A stretch of 22,670 nt of DNA from a virus. A model generated the notes under the pieces. The model did no database searches, was not told the DNA's origin, and was given only the letters and a program-made list of their open reading frames with translations. Made by a program: the position numbers and the translations under genes. Below, piece after piece: positions 22,182 to 22,670 of the stretch. The DNA lies in IMG/VR virus record IMGVR_UViG_3300017783_000228, positions 1-22,670 of that record. One strand, 5' to 3'. Position 1 is the first letter of the stretch; each line of letters opens with the position of its first letter.

Positions 22182-22670
22182 TTAAGTTCTAGCATACTCG
22201 CACATTTTATTTGCTGGGCAATACCTACATAAACCACTAGGTCTTGCTGGAAAGTTGTTGGACTTATATGACTGGTTGATTCTCTCTATCCTTGATAGTA
22301 ACTCCCCCCACATAAGCTTGGTGTCTATTAATCTAAATGTTTCTGAGTCTGTCTTGCCCTCCTTTAACCATATGAAACTGGTCTTCACTTCTTCTATCTG
22401 TGGGTAGTGTACAAAAACCTGAAGGGCAAACAGTTCTAGTTGTGTAAAGTCAGGTCTCCTTTTACCTGTCTTCCAATCCATAACTATAGCTACCTTATCT
22501 TTTATAACTAACACATCAAGGATGGATCTGAGCCATGCGTCGTTGTCGTACCAACCTGTTGGTGTAAGGTTTGCATTTAAGCACAGCTTCTGCTCGAGGT
22601 ATAACTCTGAATTTTTAGTAAGTGATTCGATTGTTGTGCAAACTTGTTCGTGTTTGACCGACTCTTCAGG
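22182..22670 (-). CDS. PD-(D/E)XK nuclease, RecB/Cas4-like exonuclease (partial, N-terminus off window)
   Basis: The visible 162 residues continue open to the window edge, so the start is missing. A GTG within the frame (22514) is not the true start, because catalytic residues lie before it. Counting from the first visible residue, E26 (Y-L-E-Q), D52 (S-I-L-D-V-L), and D65 and K67 in V-M-D-W-K-T-G form the RecB-family active site; Q77-L-E-L-F may be the downstream Q motif. The end has C-R-Y-C-P-A-N-K-M-C, which with an N-terminal Cys outside the window would make a Cas4/AddB-like iron-sulfur site. It is probably the phage DNA exonuclease for recombination or degradation of host DNA. It opens the visible part of the replication operon. 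Confidence 0.8.
   Translation of the reverse strand, partial: PEESVKHEQVCTTIESLTKNSELYLEQKLCLNANLTPTGWYDNDAWLRSILDVLVIKDKVAIVMDWKTGKRRPDFTQLELFALQVFVHYPQIEEVKTSFIWLKEGKTDSETFRLIDTKLMWGELLSRIERINQSYKSNNFPARPSGLCRYCPANKMCEYART

Overview
The window is a gene-packed, AT-rich segment of a double-stranded DNA bacteriophage. It is most likely a virulent short-tailed (podovirus-like) phage of a low-GC, probably marine, bacterium. The evidence is the order tail protein, small structural proteins, GNAT-like protein, membrane-active coiled-coil protein, second coiled-coil protein, giant ejection protein, which follows the T7 gp12-gp13-gp14-gp15-gp16 order. A phage replication operon lies on the opposite strand. 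Genes overlap by 1 to 44 bases and almost no DNA is non-coding. I see no tRNA, integrase, CRISPR array or insertion sequence. The marine and low-GC host assignment is inference from composition and protein style, not proven.

Bases 2-15301, plus strand, are the late (virion) region. It starts inside a small basic YPKCVP-type protein, followed by a 797-aa tail protein with two internal copies of a beta-type module, a 115-aa protein, a 266-aa protein with repeated D/E-G-G motifs, a GNAT-like protein, and three internal/ejection-type proteins of 453, 586 and 2674 residues. The 2674-residue protein takes up over a third of the window. It is a 'large polyvalent protein' carrying a zincin-like metallopeptidase signature (HEALGH, then EEVLAD about 46 residues later) and a conserved C-terminal phage module.

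The most unusual feature is an apparently real second gene nested in the +1 frame of the giant gene, at 9696-9950. It has its own strong Shine-Dalgarno sequence (AGGAGGT) and encodes an 84-residue basic protein with the KSKAQ...W...N.P.IA.E...KLP.KV pattern of small phage proteins that normally have their own locus.

Bases 15298-22670, minus strand, are the replication/recombination region. In transcription order it holds a PD-(D/E)XK (RecB/Cas4-like) nuclease cut by the window edge, a VRR-NUC nuclease, a SNF2-type helicase, a conserved phage protein of unknown role, a cysteine-containing conserved phage protein, a DUF2815-like single-stranded-DNA-binding protein with an acidic tail, a small helix-turn-helix protein, and a primase-helicase joining an archaeo-eukaryotic-type primase to a DUF927-like ATPase. 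A 12-bp RNA hairpin sits in the only sizeable gap, just before the primase-helicase ribosome-binding site. The two gene blocks converge and their last genes overlap by 4 bases, leaving no room for a terminator between them.
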